Source of the DNA: Atopomonas hussainii
GTDB taxonomy: Bacteria > Pseudomonadota > Gammaproteobacteria > Pseudomonadales > Pseudomonadaceae
Direction: 5' to 3'
NCBI RefSeq assembly: GCF_900109735.1
Contig: NZ_FOAS01000002.1
Coordinates: 186,001-250,000, forward strand
DNA length: 64,000 nucleotides
The notes under the pieces are model-generated. The model had not been told where the DNA came from. It made no database searches and was given only the letters and a program-made list of their open reading frames with translations. Each line of letters begins with the position of its first letter. The first letter of the stretch is position 1. Positions 36,666 to 45,548 of this stretch are shown here, piece by piece. Position numbers and translations under genes: made by a program.

Positions 36666-36703
36666 CGCCGGCACTAGTGCGACACTAGCGCCGGCGTTTT
36701 TTA
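36666..36703 (+). terminator. Intrinsic terminator of gdhB
   Basis: CGCCGGC pairs with GCCGGCG, extended inward by ACTAGTG/CACTAG around CGA with one mismatch. TTTTTTATT follows. It is about 50 bases after the gdhB stop. Confidence 0.85.
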
Positions 36704-36718
36704 TTGCAGGAGTTAGCA

Positions 36719-36943
36719 GTGCCGCGGGTGATTTTGCAGATTGATGTGTCCGCCGATGCGTTTGCCGCCTATTACCGTGGCACCGCCAGTCGTGTGTTGG
36801 TAACAGCGGCGGATGGCCAGCGGATTAGCCTGCCGGCTAACTTATTGCGTCCGTATTTGCAGGCCGACGGCGTACACGGACGTTTCGAGCTGCTCTATCA
36901 AGCCGACGGTAAGTTGATCTCGCTCAACCTGCTGGCGCGTTAA
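36719..36943 (+). CDS. DUF2835 small protein
   Basis: A 74-residue beta-rich protein of unknown function resembling DUF2835: VILQIDVSADAFAAYYRG, then ASRVLVTAADGQRISLPANL and GRFELLYQADGKLISL. The start is GTG at 36719 with AGGAG six bases ahead; a TTG at 36704 is possible but lacks a ribosome site. It sits just after the gdhB terminator, and AGGAG is part of the short space between them, so its promoter must lie in gdhB or it depends on read-through. Confidence 0.7.
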   Translation: MPRVILQIDVSADAFAAYYRGTASRVLVTAADGQRISLPANLLRPYLQADGVHGRFELLYQADGKLISLNLLAR

Positions 36944-37009
36944 GCGCTGTTTATGTGCGCAACGGTAACAAAGCGTTGCTAGTGATTAGAGCAATGTGGC
37001 CCGCCTGCG

Positions 37010-37015
37010 TATAAT
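37010..37015 (+). promoter_or_regulatory. Candidate -10 element of pyrD
   Basis: A perfect TATAAT 26 bases before the pyrD ATG. No convincing -35 is found at 16-18 bases. The short leader leaves room only for the ribosome site (AAGGAG). Confidence 0.5.
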
Positions 37016-37041
37016 TCGCCCGCTGATCAAGGAGCCCCGCC

Positions 37042-38061
37042 ATGTACACCATCGCCCGCGAATTACTGTTCAAACTCACCCCAGAAACCGCTCACGAACT
37101 GACCATCGACATGCTCGGTGTAGGTGGCCGTTTAGGTTTGCCGGGGTTGATCTGCAACACCCCGCAGCTGCCAGTGCAGGTGATGGGTTTGAACTTCGCC
37201 AACCCGTTTGGCTTAGCCGCTGGGCTGGATAAAAACGGCGATGCCATCGACGGCTTAGGTCAGCTGGGTTTTGGCTTTGTCGAGATCGGCACTATTACCC
37301 CGCGCCCGCAGCCGGGTAACCCTAAGCCGCGCTTGTTCCGCTTGCCGCAGGCGCAGGCGGTGATCAACCGTATGGGCTTTAACAACAAAGGCGTCGATTA
37401 CCTGATTAGCCGCGTCGAAAAGGCGCGTTTTAATGGCGTTTTGGGCATCAATATCGGCAAGAACTTCGACACCCCGGTTGAGCGCGCCAATGACGACTAT
37501 CTGATTTGCCTTGAGAAGGTCTATCAGCACGCTGACTACATCACCGCGAATATCTCTTCACCTAATACCCCGGGCCTGCGCACTTTGCAGTTTGGCGATC
37601 AGCTGAAAAGTCTGCTGGATGCGTTGGCTGAGCGCCGCGAGGGCTTGATCAGTGAGTACGGCAAGCGTGTACCGCTGGCGATCAAAATTGCCCCTGATAT
37701 GAACGATGAAGAAACCGCGCTGGTGGCCAACACCATCGAACAAGCAGGCATGGATTGCGTGATTGCTACCAACACCACCATCGGCCGTGAAGGCGTTGAA
37801 GGCTTACCGTTTGCCGAAGAGGCCGGTGGTTTGTCCGGCGCGCCGGTGCGCGACAAGTCGCTGGCACGGGTCAAGGTTCTGGCCGAGGTGCTCGGTGGCC
37901 GCTTACCGATTATCGGTGTGGGCGGCATCACCGAAGGGCAGCATGCGGCGGAGTTGATTGCCGCCGGTGCCTCGCTGGTGCAGGTGTATTCGGGCTTTAT
38001 CTACCGAGGACCTGCGCTGATTAAAGAGTCGGTCGATGCCATCGCTGCGCTAAAAAAATAA
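37042..38061 (+). CDS. pyrD: Dihydroorotate dehydrogenase (quinone), class 2
   Basis: A membrane-associated flavoenzyme that oxidises dihydroorotate to orotate with quinone as acceptor, the fourth step of pyrimidine synthesis. It has 339 residues. The N-terminal amphipathic helical extension (about 1-35) marks class 2. Motifs are [19 protein letters not shown] (about 52-70), [22 protein letters not shown], and the FMN-binding GVGGI and [12 protein letters not shown]. The catalytic Ser lies in [11 protein letters not shown]. Confidence 0.97.
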   Translation: MYTIARELLFKLTPETAHELTIDMLGVGGRLGLPGLICNTPQLPVQVMGLNFANPFGLAAGLDKNGDAIDGLGQLGFGFVEIGTITPRPQPGNPKPRLFRLPQAQAVINRMGFNNKGVDYLISRVEKARFNGVLGINIGKNFDTPVERANDDYLICLEKVYQHADYITANISSPNTPGLRTLQFGDQLKSLLDALAERREGLISEYGKRVPLAIKIAPDMNDEETALVANTIEQAGMDCVIATNTTIGREGVEGLPFAEEAGGLSGAPVRDKSLARVKVLAEVLGGRLPIIGVGGITEGQHAAELIAAGASLVQVYSGFIYRGPALIKESVDAIAALKK

Positions 38062-38079
38062 CCCGCAAATAAAAGGGGC

Positions 38080-38102
38080 TCCGTAGTGGAGCCCCTGGGC
38101 TT
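38080..38102 (-). terminator. Intrinsic terminator of rmf
   Basis: A 9-bp stem AGGGGCTCC/GGAGCCCCT around GTAGT. On the minus strand it is followed by TTTATTTG, so it ends rmf; the plus side has no T-run, but the hairpin may still mark the end of the converging pyrD message. Confidence 0.75.
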
Positions 38103-38155
38103 GCGCCCGCCGCCCGATTGGGGCGTGCTAGAAGTGGGTAACGTAAAAGTGAGTT

Positions 38156-38371
38156 TTAACCTACGGCGTGCACTGCATTGAGGCGGTGCACTGCTGACGC
38201 ACCCGCCAAGCCATCCCAGTTGTCGCTTCGTCCCTCGCGCCAGCCGTTCATCCAGGCTTGCCGGTTGGTGCCCTGATCAAAAGGGCAGAGTTCTTTGGAT
38301 TTCCCCTGTAAACCGTTTTGGTAACCACGCACAAAAGCTCGCTCCTGTGGATCGCGCTTGAGTCTCTTCAT
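38156..38371 (-). CDS. rmf: Ribosome modulation factor
   Basis: A 71-residue basic protein that joins 70S ribosomes into inactive 100S dimers in stationary phase. The first 55 residues carry the family pattern: MKRLKRDPQERAFVRGYQNG, then GKSKELCPFDQGTNRQAW and MNGWREGRSDNWDG. The ATG at 38371 is the family start; the longer frame to 38497 is not homologous. It is normally induced by ppGpp. Confidence 0.93.
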   Translation of the reverse strand: MKRLKRDPQERAFVRGYQNGLQGKSKELCPFDQGTNRQAWMNGWREGRSDNWDGLAGASAVHRLNAVHAVG

Positions 38372-38683
38372 AGAGTTGCATCCTCTTTTGTCATGTCTAC
38401 GCGGTGTAACTGGTATCCTTAGCAACCCCTGCGCTTGGGGTTTATCTGAGCCAGAGCTAGGCTCAGAACAGGCCATGGCCGGCAGCCTGTACTGCATGTC
38501 CTGCAGCTGGATTTAGGTGTAACCAAGAAGGCCGGGGCTGTGAATGATCCATTTGTCATAACACGGTCATTTTTATCTGATTCAGGCATAAGACAGCGCT
38601 CATCCGCCTGTTGTGGCTGTTTCCATTGATTCTCTCGGGCTGACCGTTGGTCAGGCCATCAAGTTTTCGCTGACGTGGTAACC
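38372..38683. other. Divergent intergenic region of rmf and rlmKL
   Basis: About 310 bases with no gene. It must hold both promoters, but no pair of -35/-10 boxes stands out on either strand. The AT-richest part is around 38545-38590. A small CTGACC-GTT-GGTCAG hairpin lies at 38639-38654, close to the rlmKL start. Confidence 0.5.
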
Positions 38684-40852
38684 ATGCAAGACACTCTCGA
38701 GCTGTATCTCACTTGCCCCAAGGGCCTAGAACACCTGCTAGAGGCCGAAGCCGCTGAGCTTGGCCTAAGCGCCACGCAAGGCCGCTTGGCTGGGGTGGCG
38801 GGGCAGGGCTCGCTGGAAGTGGCGTATCGACTGTGTCTGTGGTCACGCCTAGCCAACCGCGTGTTGATGGTGCTCAACCGCTTGAGTGTGAGTAATCCAG
38901 AAGACCTGTACCTGCAACTGCGCGAGATGCCGTGGGAAGAGCATGTCGATGGCGGCGGCAGCATCGCCGTGGAGTTCACCGGCGGTGGCAGCGGCTTCGA
39001 TAACACTCACTTCGGCGCACTCAAAGTTAAAGACGCCATCGTCGATCGCTTCCGCGCCAAAGTCGGCAAGCGTCCGTCGGTGAATAAGCAGCAGCCGGAT
39101 TTGCGTGTGCATGTGCACTTGGAGCGCGGCCAAGCCTCGGTGTCGTTGGATTTATCCGGGCATAGCTTGCATCAGCGCGGCTATCGTTTGCAGCAGGGTG
39201 CCGCGCCGCTGAAAGAAAACCTCGCCGCGGCTATTTTGCTGCGCAGCAACTGGCCGGCGATGGCCAAAGAGGGCAAAGCACTGGTCGACCCCATGTGCGG
39301 CTCGGCCACCTTCTTGATTGAGGCAGCCATGATGGCGGCCGACATGGCGCCCAACTTAAAACGCACCCATTGGGGTTTTTCTGGCTGGCTCGGCCATGTG
39401 CCGGCGCTGTGGCAGCGTTTGCATGAAGAGGCCCAAGCTCGTGCGCAAGCCGGTCGCTTACAAGAGCCGCTGTGGATTCGTGGCTACGAAGCCGATCCAC
39501 GCTTGATTGGCCCCGCCCGCGCCAACATCGAGCGCGCCGGCTTAGTGGATTGGATCAAGGTCTACCAAGGCGAACTTGCCAGCTTTGCGCCCAGTCCGGA
39601 TAAAAACCAAACCGGCTTGGTGGTGTGTAACCCGCCCTATGGCGAGCGCTTGGGCGATACCGCGAGCCTCGTGTACTTGTACCAACACTTAGGCGAGCGC
39701 CTGCGCGCTGGATGCGAGGGCTGGCAGGCGGCGATTTTCACCGGCGCGCCAGAGCTGTGTAAGCGCATGGGCATTCGCAGCCATAAGCAGTACGCGCTGT
39801 TTAACGGCCCGCTGCCGTGCAAGTTGGTGCTGATGGACTTAACCCCCGAGCGTTATGTGCTCGAGCGCAAAGCCGACAGCAGCAGCGCCGAAGCGCCGAC
39901 CGCCGCAGCCCTGAGCGAAGGCGCGCAGATGTTCGCCAACCGCCTGAAAAAGAACCAGCGCACTTTGGGCAAGTGGGCCAAGCGCGAAAACATCAGCTGC
40001 TACCGCCTGTATGACGCCGACATGCCGGAATACGCACTGGCGGTGGACGTGTATGGCGAGCAAATCCATGTGCAGGAATATGCCGCGCCTAAGAGCGTGG
40101 ATGAAGCCAAAGCGCAGCAGCGCTTAACCGATGCGCTCACCGCCATTCCGCCGACCTTAGGGGTTAACCCTAATAAGGTGTACATGAAGCGCCGTGAGCG
40201 GCAAAGCGGTAAGCGCCAGTACGAGAAGCAAGACAGCAGCGGCAATTTTATTGAGGTGCAGGAAGGCCAAGCGCGCTTGCTGATTAATCTGACCGATTAC
40301 CTCGATACGGGTTTGTTCCTCGATCACCGCCCCATGCGCTTGCGCATTGCCCGCGAGGCGGCCGGTAAGCAGTTCTTAAACCTGTTCTGTTACACCGGCA
40401 CCGCCACTGTGCATGCGGCAGTGGGCGGCGCGCGCAACACCACCAGCGTGGATTTGTCCGGCACCTATCTGGATTGGGCGCGGCGCAATCTGGCGCTGAA
40501 CGGTTTCTCCGATAAGCACAAGCTGGTGCAAAGCGATGTGGTGCAGTTCTTGGAGCAAGATCGTGGCGAGTACGATTTGATCTTTATCGATCCGCCGACC
40601 TTTTCTAACTCTAAGCGCATGCAAGGTGTGTTCGATGTGCAGCGCGATCACGCCCGCTTGCTAGAGCTGGCCATGGCCCGCTTGGCCAAAGGCGGTGTGC
40701 TGTATTTCTCCAACAACTTCCGCAAGTTCCAGTTGGATGACGCGTTAAGCCAGCGCTATGTGGTGCAAGACATCAGCGCGCAAACCTTGGACGAAGACTT
40801 TAAGCGCAATCCGAAAATCCATCGCGCTTGGCGTTTCACCCGTCCCGCTTAA
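38684..40852 (+). CDS. rlmL: Fused 23S rRNA methyltransferase RlmKL (m2G2445 / m7G2069)
   Basis: A two-headed enzyme of 722 residues. The N-terminal half has a THUMP domain (about 50-160) and the RlmL methyltransferase with DPMCGSATFLIEAAMMAA and NPPYGERLG; the C-terminal half is the RlmK methyltransferase with NLFCYTGTATVHAAVGGA and DPPTFSNSKRM. The ATG at 38684 gives the family start MQDTLELYLTCPKG; a GTG at 38675 adds three residues. It modifies helix 74 of 23S rRNA during assembly. Confidence 0.96.
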   Translation: MQDTLELYLTCPKGLEHLLEAEAAELGLSATQGRLAGVAGQGSLEVAYRLCLWSRLANRVLMVLNRLSVSNPEDLYLQLREMPWEEHVDGGGSIAVEFTGGGSGFDNTHFGALKVKDAIVDRFRAKVGKRPSVNKQQPDLRVHVHLERGQASVSLDLSGHSLHQRGYRLQQGAAPLKENLAAAILLRSNWPAMAKEGKALVDPMCGSATFLIEAAMMAADMAPNLKRTHWGFSGWLGHVPALWQRLHEEAQARAQAGRLQEPLWIRGYEADPRLIGPARANIERAGLVDWIKVYQGELASFAPSPDKNQTGLVVCNPPYGERLGDTASLVYLYQHLGERLRAGCEGWQAAIFTGAPELCKRMGIRSHKQYALFNGPLPCKLVLMDLTPERYVLERKADSSSAEAPTAAALSEGAQMFANRLKKNQRTLGKWAKRENISCYRLYDADMPEYALAVDVYGEQIHVQEYAAPKSVDEAKAQQRLTDALTAIPPTLGVNPNKVYMKRRERQSGKRQYEKQDSSGNFIEVQEGQARLLINLTDYLDTGLFLDHRPMRLRIAREAAGKQFLNLFCYTGTATVHAAVGGARNTTSVDLSGTYLDWARRNLALNGFSDKHKLVQSDVVQFLEQDRGEYDLIFIDPPTFSNSKRMQGVFDVQRDHARLLELAMARLAKGGVLYFSNNFRKFQLDDALSQRYVVQDISAQTLDEDFKRNPKIHRAWRFTRPA

Positions 40853-40867
40853 ACAGTGGGTTGAAAC

Positions 40868-40905
40868 ACAAAGGCCGTGAAGCGTAACGCTCACGGCCTT
40901 TTTTG
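40868..40905 (+). terminator. Intrinsic terminator of rlmKL
   Basis: AAGGCCGTGA pairs with TCACGGCCTT around AGCGTAACGC, itself partly paired (GCGTAACGC), followed by TTTTTG. Confidence 0.85.
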
Positions 40906-40921
40906 TGCGGCAGGGCGGCTT

Positions 40922-41067
40922 AAGGAAGCGCTGACTTGATCGGCGAACGCCTCAAGCACAAGGCGCACGGAGCGCAGCAAGTGAGACATACCGTTGGGTA
41001 GGCGAACTTGCGAGCACCGCGCAACGTAAGTGATTGAGGTGTGCAGCCATTAAATCAGGGCTTCCTA
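40922..41067 (+). repeat. Structured dispersed repeat, copy 1 (MITE-like)
   Basis: About 146 bases closely matching the copy at 50480-50626 in the same orientation. Ends are inverted repeats: AAGGAAGCGCTGACTT at the left and the reverse of TAGGAAGCCCTGATTT at the right. Internal hairpins are TACC-GTTG-GGTA (40989-41000), TTGCG-AGCACCG-CGCAA (41008-41024) and CGCCT...AGGCG near 40949-40966. It abuts the rlmKL terminator, and its right edge supplies the dacB stop codon (TAG on the minus strand at 41065-41067). It carries no reading frame of note. Confidence 0.8.
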
Positions 41068-42507
41068 ACGTGCCTGACGGTGCACTTCTTCCACCACAGT
41101 ATCCAAAATTTGGCTAGCACCCCACGGGCGCGGGTGGTTGATGATCGCCACCACGGCCCAGGTATGGTGTTTGGCATCGCGGGTGTAGCCGGCCAGTGCG
41201 CGCACATTGTTCAGCGAGCCGGTTTTCATATGCGCTTGGCCCTCAACGGCGGTGCCACGCAGGCGACGGCGCAGGGTGCCGTCCATGCCGGCTAGGGGCA
41301 TGGAGGCAATAAACTCGGCGGCATACGGGCTTTGCCAGGCTGACTGCAGCATATTGGCCATCTGCCGGGCGCTGATGCGCTCGATGCGTGACAGGCCAGA
41401 GCCGTTCTCCATCACTAGGGCTTGCGGGCTGATTTGCTTACTGCGAAACCACTGCTGGATGACCCGTTCGGCGGCGTCACCGTCGTGAGCATCGCCAGCT
41501 TGGCGGAACTGCGCGCCAATGCCGTAAAACAACTGGCGGGCCATGGTGTTGTTGCTGAATTTGTTGATGTCGCGAATCACCGTGGCGACATCTTCACTCT
41601 GGCTGTAAGCCAGCAGTTGTGCACCAGGAGGCACGCTCGCGACCAAGCCATTCTCGCCGCCGATGCTGCCGCCGAGCTCTTGCCACAGTGCTCGCAGCAG
41701 GGCGCTGGTGTAACTGGCGTGATCCAACAGCGACACGTAGTGCTGGGCTAAGCAGCCGTTGGGCAGGCTGCCCACCACGCGGATACGCGCTTGTTGGCCT
41801 TGGTCTTGGGTTTCAAAACGCAGCGCTGGCCAGCGTGGGCAGGTGCTGGCGGGTTTCACCTGCACGGCATTGTCGACCTGCACGTTAGCCAATGGCGGCT
41901 CAATGCTGACAAAGCTTTGTCCGCTGCGGGTGCGCACATCCACGCGCAGGCTCTTGAAGTTAACCAGCAGGCTGTCGGCATCGACTAAAAACGGTCGGCT
42001 AGGGTCGTTACCATCATCTTTAAACGATTGGCCAACGTTGGGGCGAATATGGCTGCTATCGAGCAGCAGTCGGCCGCTTACGTGTTTGACTCCGGCGCTG
42101 CGTAAGTCACGCAGCAGCAACCATAGACGCTCCTGGGTGAGCTTAGGGTCGCCGCCTAACTGCAGGTACAGATCGCCTTGCAGGGTGTCGCCGTTAAGCG
42201 TGCCTAAGGTGTACAGACGCGTGGCCCAGCGGTGGGTTGGGCCCAGTAATTCAAGCGCCGCGTAAGTGGTCACCAGCTTCATGGTCGAGGCGGGGTTCAG
42301 CGGCACATCGGCGCCGATAAAGCGCGCTTGGCCGGGGCCATCCAGCGGCACAATGGCCAGCGATAGCGCATCGGCGGGTAACTTGTGCTGCTGCATGGCT
42401 TTAACCAGCTTGGGCGAGAACTGCGCCAAGTTGCTGGCATGGCTGGGTAAGGCCAGCACGCTTAACAAGCCGAGGGTGGCTACTAAACGCAAAAACGGGG
42501 CGGGCAT
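41065..42507 (-). CDS. dacB: D-alanyl-D-alanine carboxypeptidase/endopeptidase (PBP4)
   Basis: A periplasmic penicillin-binding protein that trims or cleaves peptidoglycan crosslinks. From the ATG at 42507 it is 480 residues with a signal peptide (ending LPSHA-SN, near 25). Active-site motifs are SxxK in NPASTMKLVTTYAAL, SxN in KFSNNTMARQLF and KTG in HMKTGSLNNVRAL, with the large inserted domain of PBP4 between the first two. Longer starts (42558) add non-signal residues. Its stop codon lies in the dispersed repeat, so the extreme C-terminus may have been altered by insertion. Confidence 0.93.
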   Translation of the reverse strand: MPAPFLRLVATLGLLSVLALPSHASNLAQFSPKLVKAMQQHKLPADALSLAIVPLDGPGQARFIGADVPLNPASTMKLVTTYAALELLGPTHRWATRLYTLGTLNGDTLQGDLYLQLGGDPKLTQERLWLLLRDLRSAGVKHVSGRLLLDSSHIRPNVGQSFKDDGNDPSRPFLVDADSLLVNFKSLRVDVRTRSGQSFVSIEPPLANVQVDNAVQVKPASTCPRWPALRFETQDQGQQARIRVVGSLPNGCLAQHYVSLLDHASYTSALLRALWQELGGSIGGENGLVASVPPGAQLLAYSQSEDVATVIRDINKFSNNTMARQLFYGIGAQFRQAGDAHDGDAAERVIQQWFRSKQISPQALVMENGSGLSRIERISARQMANMLQSAWQSPYAAEFIASMPLAGMDGTLRRRLRGTAVEGQAHMKTGSLNNVRALAGYTRDAKHHTWAVVAIINHPRPWGASQILDTVVEEVHRQAR

Positions 42508-42690
42508 GATGTGCGGATAACTCCCTGTGAACACTGCACGCATTGTACGGTGCCGCATCGATCACACAAAGGATACTGGCCAGCCGCCATAGGGCTGCTT
42601 ATGCTCTGTAAAGGTAATTGCTGGATTTGCCGCCGACAGGGTAACGGTGCGCAAAGCTGAGCTGGCTGCAGGAAGGCAGATAGGGGTGGC

Positions 42691-45465
42691 GTGTTGAATG
42701 TGAAGGGCGCGGCGCTGTGGCAGCGTTGGGGGGTTAGTCTGGTTGTGCTGCTGTTAGGCGCGTTGCTGAGCGTGTTGGCAACCCGCGCCATGCTGCAAAC
42801 CAACCAAGAACAATTGAAAAGCCGCCTGCAGCTGCTTGGTGGTGAACGCATGGCCTTAATCGCCACGCAAGTGCGTGCATTGGCCACAGAAATGCGTGGC
42901 TTGCAGCGCTTTTTCAGCTTTAGTGATGAAGTCAGTCGCCGCGAGTTTGCCGGTTTTAACCATCACGCCCTAGAGCACATTGTCGGTATCGCGTGGGCGC
43001 CACGGGTGGGCCACATACAGCGTGATAGCCACGAGCAGACCCAGCGCGATGAGGGTCTGCGTGGTTACCAGATTCTTGATCTGAACCAAGACAATCAATG
43101 GTCGCCGGCAGCTCCGCGCGATGAATATTTCCCGCTGACCTATATCAGCTCGCTGAACTACGACAATGCGGCCATGGGCTTCAACATGGCGTCGCACCCT
43201 GTGCTGTATGCGCTACTAAAGCGCGCGCGTGACAGTGGCGAACCGGCCTTGAGTAATCTGCTGTCGTTGGTTGGTTTAGATAAGCAGGCGCAAGCGCAGT
43301 TGTTGGTCAGCCCGGTGTACTTCGGCGGTAAAGTGCCGGAAAACTTGCAGGCGCGCCGCCAGCAGCTGCGTGGCTTCTTGATCATGACCGTGTCGCTGCA
43401 AAGCGTGCTGCGCCGCCTGCTCAATGATGAAACCTTTAACGGCCTCACGGTCGGGGTTAAAGACGCCCAGCAGGCTAACGCCCCGCTATTGGCTAGTTAT
43501 CCGCAGCCTTTGCCTAAGGCTCTGTCGGAACTGGGGCAAGTGCACAGCATGGTGCCTCTGGCCGATCGCCAGTTGGATGTGAGTATCGAAGCCCTGCCGA
43601 GCTTTGTTGCAACTTACCAAGATGCTCGCGTGGTGTGGGTGCCTTGGCTGGGCGCGCTCTTAACCTTGATGACCACGCTGTTGGTTTGGGTGCTGAGTAA
43701 TCAGCGCTTTACGGCTATGTCGCTGGTGCGTTCGCGTACCCAAGAGCTAGAGCTGCGCAGTGCGCAAGTGGCCGGCTTAGAGGCCCGCTGGCGTGCCGCA
43801 CTGGATAGCGCCGGCGACGGTATTTGGGAGTGGGACCTAAGCGCCCATGTGCTGTCGTTCTGCGACCGCTATCTGGGGCGTTTGGGGTATACCGCCAGTG
43901 AGTTCGGCACTCGTGAAGAAGACTGGCTAATGCGTGTGCATGAGGACGACCGCGAACGCTGTCAGGCGTGTGTGCGTCAGCATGTGCGTGGCGAAACCAA
44001 CACCTTAATGATGGAGTACCGCCTGCAAAACCATGCCGGCGAATATTTGTGGGTGATGGATCGCGGCCAAGTGATCAGCCGTAATGAGCAGGGCCGCGCA
44101 CTGCGCATGATTGGCACGCAAACCGAGATCGACGGCTTAAAGAGTATTCAGCGCCGCGCCGAAGACAGCCAGCGCTACCTGCAATCGGTGCTCGATGCGG
44201 CCACCGAAGTGGCCATTATGGCCACCGATATTCACGGTCGTTTCACCCTGTTTAACGCCGGAGCAGAGCGCCTGTTTGGCTATCAAGCCAATGATGTGGT
44301 GAACCGTGAAACCCCGCTGCTGTTGCATGATCCGTTGCAGATCAAAGCCATGAGCGAAGACTTGCAGGCGCGTGGTTTGGGGCATTACGAAGGCTTTGCT
44401 GCTTTGGTCGCGCAGGTCCGTTTGGGCGAGGTAGAGGCCCGCGATTGGCGCATGCGGCATAAGAACGGGCAGTGGCGCGATATCAGCCTGCGAATTACCG
44501 CTATTCGCAACCACCAAGGCGGCTTAACCGGCTTTTTAGGTATTGCCGTGGATGTGACCGAGCGGCGCGAGGTGCAGCGCCAGCTCAAGGCCCATGACGA
44601 GCGTTTGCGCAAACTGGCATCACAGGTGCCCGGTGCGCTGTTTCAATACCGGATGGACTTAGAAGGCAGCGTCGAGTTTGTCTTTATCAGCGACGGCGCC
44701 TACAAGCTGCTCGATCTAGACCCAGCGCACGGCCCCTTGGAGGCGGCAAGCTTATTCACCCGCATTCACCGTGACGACAAAGTGCGTGTACAAGCCAGCA
44801 TTCGGCAAACCTATGAGCAACGCGCGAGCGCTTGGCACGATGAGTTTCGAATTCTTACCCACGCCGGCGAGGTGCTCTGGGTGCGGGGCGAAGCGCGCAC
44901 CGAATCGCGCCGCGATGGCAGTTTTATCTGGTACGGCTATTTAACCGATGTCAGCGTGCAGAAGAAGCTAGAAGCCGAGTTACGTCAGCTGACCATCACC
45001 GACCCGCTGACCAAAGCCTTCAACCGGCGCTTTTTTGATGAGCAAGGGCGCTTGGAGATCCATCGTGCCGAGCGTTATCGCACTCCGCTGTCGCTACTGA
45101 TGTGGGATATCGACCACTTCAAGGCCATCAATGATCGCTATGGCCACGAGTGGGGCGATCGTGTGCTGCAGCAATTTGTTGAGCAATTTAGCGCGCGCTT
45201 ACGCCAATCGGACTATCTGTGTCGCTTGGGCGGTGAAGAGTTTGCCGTACTTCTGCCACAAACCGATTTAAGCGCGGCGCGGCAATTGGCCGACGATCTG
45301 CTTGCCTTGTGTGAAGAGGCCCGTTTGCCGCGTGTGGGCAAAGTGACGGCCAGCTTTGCTGTGGTGGCTTGGCAAAGTGGCGAGAGCTTAGCGCAGGTGT
45401 TTAATCGTGCAGATGCTTTGCTGTATCAGGCCAAAGCGGAAGGGCGGGCGTGTGTGCGTGGCTAA
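42691..45465 (+). CDS. Diguanylate cyclase with CHASE and three PAS domains
   Basis: A 924-residue membrane sensor predicted to make cyclic di-GMP. TM1 is at about 10-28, an extracytoplasmic CHASE-type domain at about 45-300 (with YFPLTYISSLN and VYFGGKVP), TM2 at about 312-332, PAS with PAC at about 365-480, 490-620 and 625-760, and a GGDEF domain at about 765-924 with TDPLTKAFNRRFF, DIDHFKAINDRYGHEWGD and an intact GGEEF. The I-site RQSD is five residues before it. All catalytic residues are canonical, unlike the enzyme at 7797. The start GTG at 42691 follows AGGGG; a TTG three bases on is also possible. It is divergent from dacB. Confidence 0.92.
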   Translation: MLNVKGAALWQRWGVSLVVLLLGALLSVLATRAMLQTNQEQLKSRLQLLGGERMALIATQVRALATEMRGLQRFFSFSDEVSRREFAGFNHHALEHIVGIAWAPRVGHIQRDSHEQTQRDEGLRGYQILDLNQDNQWSPAAPRDEYFPLTYISSLNYDNAAMGFNMASHPVLYALLKRARDSGEPALSNLLSLVGLDKQAQAQLLVSPVYFGGKVPENLQARRQQLRGFLIMTVSLQSVLRRLLNDETFNGLTVGVKDAQQANAPLLASYPQPLPKALSELGQVHSMVPLADRQLDVSIEALPSFVATYQDARVVWVPWLGALLTLMTTLLVWVLSNQRFTAMSLVRSRTQELELRSAQVAGLEARWRAALDSAGDGIWEWDLSAHVLSFCDRYLGRLGYTASEFGTREEDWLMRVHEDDRERCQACVRQHVRGETNTLMMEYRLQNHAGEYLWVMDRGQVISRNEQGRALRMIGTQTEIDGLKSIQRRAEDSQRYLQSVLDAATEVAIMATDIHGRFTLFNAGAERLFGYQANDVVNRETPLLLHDPLQIKAMSEDLQARGLGHYEGFAALVAQVRLGEVEARDWRMRHKNGQWRDISLRITAIRNHQGGLTGFLGIAVDVTERREVQRQLKAHDERLRKLASQVPGALFQYRMDLEGSVEFVFISDGAYKLLDLDPAHGPLEAASLFTRIHRDDKVRVQASIRQTYEQRASAWHDEFRILTHAGEVLWVRGEARTESRRDGSFIWYGYLTDVSVQKKLEAELRQLTITDPLTKAFNRRFFDEQGRLEIHRAERYRTPLSLLMWDIDHFKAINDRYGHEWGDRVLQQFVEQFSARLRQSDYLCRLGGEEFAVLLPQTDLSAARQLADDLLALCEEARLPRVGKVTASFAVVAWQSGESLAQVFNRADALLYQAKAEGRACVRG

Positions 45466-45548
45466 AGGCGTGCTGCTGAACGCTACTAACAAGAAGGCCG
45501 CAAGTGGTGAGCTGCGGCCTTCTTGTAGAGCGGTTAGAGTGGTTTAGA

